A stretch of 64,000 nt of DNA from Bacteroidota bacterium (GTDB lineage: Bacteria > Bacteroidota > Bacteroidia > Bacteroidales > VadinHA17), in NCBI GenBank assembly GCA_016718875.1, contig JADKBL010000007.1, positions 1 to 64,000 on the forward strand, written 5' to 3'. A program made the translations under genes and the position numbers. The notes under the pieces are model-generated. The model saw only the letters and a list, made by a program, of their open reading frames with translations. It was not told the DNA's origin and did no database searches. Positions within the stretch are counted from its first letter, which is position 1, and each line of letters starts with the position of its first letter. Of this stretch, positions 62,407 to 64,000 are shown piece after piece.

Positions 62407-63261
62407 TTGGATAAACCACGATACATTAACGCAGGAGGAAAACTCATTGATCTGGGTATTCCGAAAGTGATGGGAATAATTAACATTACTCCGGATTCTT
62501 TTTACGGTGGAAGCCGTATTAAAAATTCTGATGAGCTGCTGAAAGCAGCTGGTACTATGCTTAAGGATGGAGCTGACATTATCGATGTTGGCGGTTATTC
62601 CTCACGCCCTGGTGCTGCGAATGTTTCCGAAGAGGAGGAGGGCAGAAGGGTTCTTGGTGCCATAAAGATTATCTCAGACGAATTTCCGGAAGCCATTATA
62701 TCTGTCGATACGTTCAGGGCATCAATAGCAAAGGCAGCAGTTGAAGAATGCGGAGCTCATATTATTAATGATATTTCGGGAGGAGAAGCTGATTCAGGTA
62801 TGTTTGATGTGGTAAAACAACTGAATGTTCCTTATATTCTGATGCATATGCAAGGAGACCCCCGGACAATGCAGTCTGACCCTGTTTATAATGATGTTGT
62901 TGCTGATATCCTTAAATGGTTTGGGGAGAGAATTTTCAGGCTCCGTTCATCAGGAGTGAAGGATATTATTATTGATCCCGGATTTGGATTCGGAAAGACA
63001 ATTGACCATAATTATGACATGCTTAACAGGCTTGGCGATTTTTCTATAGCAGGCTTACCTTTGCTGGTGGGTCTGTCAAGAAAATCGATGATATGGAAAC
63101 CTCTTGGTATCAATCCTGATGAAGCCCTTACCGGGACAATAGCTCTGAATACCATAGCGCTTTTAAAAGGTGCTGATATTCTGAGAGTACATGATGTGAA
63201 GGAGGCTGTCCAGGCTGTTAAGTTAACAGTAAGGCTCGGAAAACCTGAAGGGCAGGATTAA
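62407..63261 (+). CDS. folP: Dihydropteroate synthase
   Basis: A 284-residue TIM-barrel enzyme: KVMGIINITPDSFYGGSR (diphosphate loop), GADIIDVGGYSSRPGAANVSEEEE, ISVDTFRASIAKAAVEECGAHIINDISGG, YILMHMQGDPRTMQ, IIDPGFGFGKTIDHNYDML, and LLVGLSRKSMI with the final VHDVKEA. It joins pteridine diphosphate and p-aminobenzoate in folate synthesis. The frame opens with TTG at 62407; the conserved part starts about 10 codons later. The diadenylate cyclase gene follows after 31 bases, a common pairing in Bacteroidota. Confidence 0.95.
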   Translation: MDKPRYINAGGKLIDLGIPKVMGIINITPDSFYGGSRIKNSDELLKAAGTMLKDGADIIDVGGYSSRPGAANVSEEEEGRRVLGAIKIISDEFPEAIISVDTFRASIAKAAVEECGAHIINDISGGEADSGMFDVVKQLNVPYILMHMQGDPRTMQSDPVYNDVVADILKWFGERIFRLRSSGVKDIIIDPGFGFGKTIDHNYDMLNRLGDFSIAGLPLLVGLSRKSMIWKPLGINPDEALTGTIALNTIALLKGADILRVHDVKEAVQAVKLTVRLGKPEGQD

Positions 63262-63292
63262 ATTATTAAATTTGAAATTAAGTTAAATTGAG

Positions 63293-64000
63293 ATGCCTTT
63301 TCAGATAACAATTCTTGATATTGTTGATATAGTGCTGGTTGCAGTAATTCTGTTCCAGCTATACAGACTCATAAGAGGTACTGCTGCTTTCAGCATTATC
63401 TTTGCAATATTCGTCATTTATGTCTCCTGGCTTATTGTAAAGACTCTTAATATGGAGCTTATTAGTGCACTTCTGGGCCAGGTAATGGGAGTAGGGGTTA
63501 TTGCACTTATTATTGTATTTCAGCAGGAGGTAAGGAGGTTTCTGCTTGTTTTAGGCAACAGATATATTACCCAGAGCAGATTTTCTTTCGCAAGGTTCTT
63601 TTCATCCTCTTCTGATGATCAGGAGACGCCCGGACTAAACGAGGAAATTGTTAGGGCCTGTGAATCTATGTCAACAAAAAAGACAGGCGCACTGATCGTT
63701 ATTGGCAGAAAAAGCAGCCTTGACATGTTTTCTGAAGGAGGAGAAATCCTTAATGCAAAGATCAGTGCAGAACTGCTTGAAACTATATTCTTCAAAATTC
63801 CCCTTTGCATGACGGAGCCGTTCTGATCGAGGGCGGAGTTATTCTGGCTGCAAGATGTCCTTTGCCTGTTACAGACCAGGTTACAATACCTCAGCATTTT
63901 GGCATGCGTCACAGGGCTGCTGTAGGGATGTCGGAACATTCTGATGCTATGGTAGTTGTAGTATCAGAGGAAACAGGACATATCACTGTAGTAATATCGG
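63293..64000 (+). pseudogene. dacA: Diadenylate cyclase (CdaA type), one frameshift, 3' cut by window
   Basis: A CdaA-type c-di-AMP synthase. Three N-terminal membrane segments (VDIVLVAVILFQLYRLI, FSIIFAIFVIYVSWLIV, MGVGVIALIIVFQQEVRRFL) precede the DAC domain: KKTGALIVIGR, HDGAVLIEGGVILAARCPLPV and RHRAAVGMSEHSDAMVVVVSEETG. The DGA and RHR motifs that bind and cyclise ATP are present but in another frame: one A is missing from the run at 63794-63797, which turns FFKNSPLHDGAVLIEG into an early stop. It is most likely a sequencing error. c-di-AMP controls osmotic and cell-wall balance. The end lies outside the window. Confidence 0.9.

Overview
The window looks like a chromosomal contig from a Bacteroidota bacterium, most likely of the order Bacteroidales and probably environmental. 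The evidence is: moderate-to-low GC by eye; several promoters with the Bacteroidota -7 box TAnnTTTG and an upstream TTG; and lineage-typical genes (DUF3822 beside rsmD, the BT_3928-like DoxX protein, SiaB/SiaC homologues, a PD40/TPR protein, a very large Bacteroidales-type secreted protein). No rRNA operon, phage, transposase or CRISPR array was seen.

Region 1 (about 1-13 kb) is a carbohydrate-degradation island. It holds the end of an LTA-synthase-like sulfatase, a GH5 glycosidase, a Gfo/Idh oxidoreductase, a GH172 (DUF2961) glycosidase, exported TIM-barrel isomerases (including a tandem pair of UxuA-like lipoproteins), an enolase-superfamily enzyme and a PIG-L deacetylase. A possible class I isoprenoid-fold enzyme lies inside it. 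Many products carry Tat-like or lipoprotein signals, so sugar chemistry outside the cytoplasm is likely. No SusC/SusD pair is in view.

Region 2 (13-19.8 kb) mixes small genes, a cold-shock gene, tRNA-Asp, rsmD-DUF3822, a RecD-like helicase and yjbQ. It is rich in hairpin-forming intergenic repeats and holds two candidate structured RNAs. Region 3 (19.8-24 kb) is an rfbA-rfbC-rfbD-phosphohexomutase operon for dTDP-rhamnose, without rfbB. Region 4 (24-33 kb) is core housekeeping: rpsA, a STAS protein, RNase Z, guaA, an S41 protease, an rRNA methyltransferase, then a SiaB/SiaC pair.

Region 5 (33-48.5 kb) has a large ABCG-type transporter with an extra N-terminal domain, a flavin reductase, an HPt-STAS pair, a PD40 protein, gcvT-comB, serC-serA-DUF1015, a YggS-like gene, a DHOD-like gene and a two-gene exported hypothetical unit. 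Region 6 (48.5-64 kb) has uvrA, an ECF sigma factor, an SPFH/ribbon-helix-helix/zinc-ribbon trio, rsmE, a phosphoesterase, the large secreted protein, tpiA, a DoxX protein, tmk, folP and the start of the c-di-AMP synthase gene.

Eight genes are each broken by one single-base indel, six of them in runs of identical bases. Both insertions and deletions occur, and housekeeping genes are hit. This looks like sequencing or assembly error rather than gene decay, so these loci are annotated as single genes with a frameshift.
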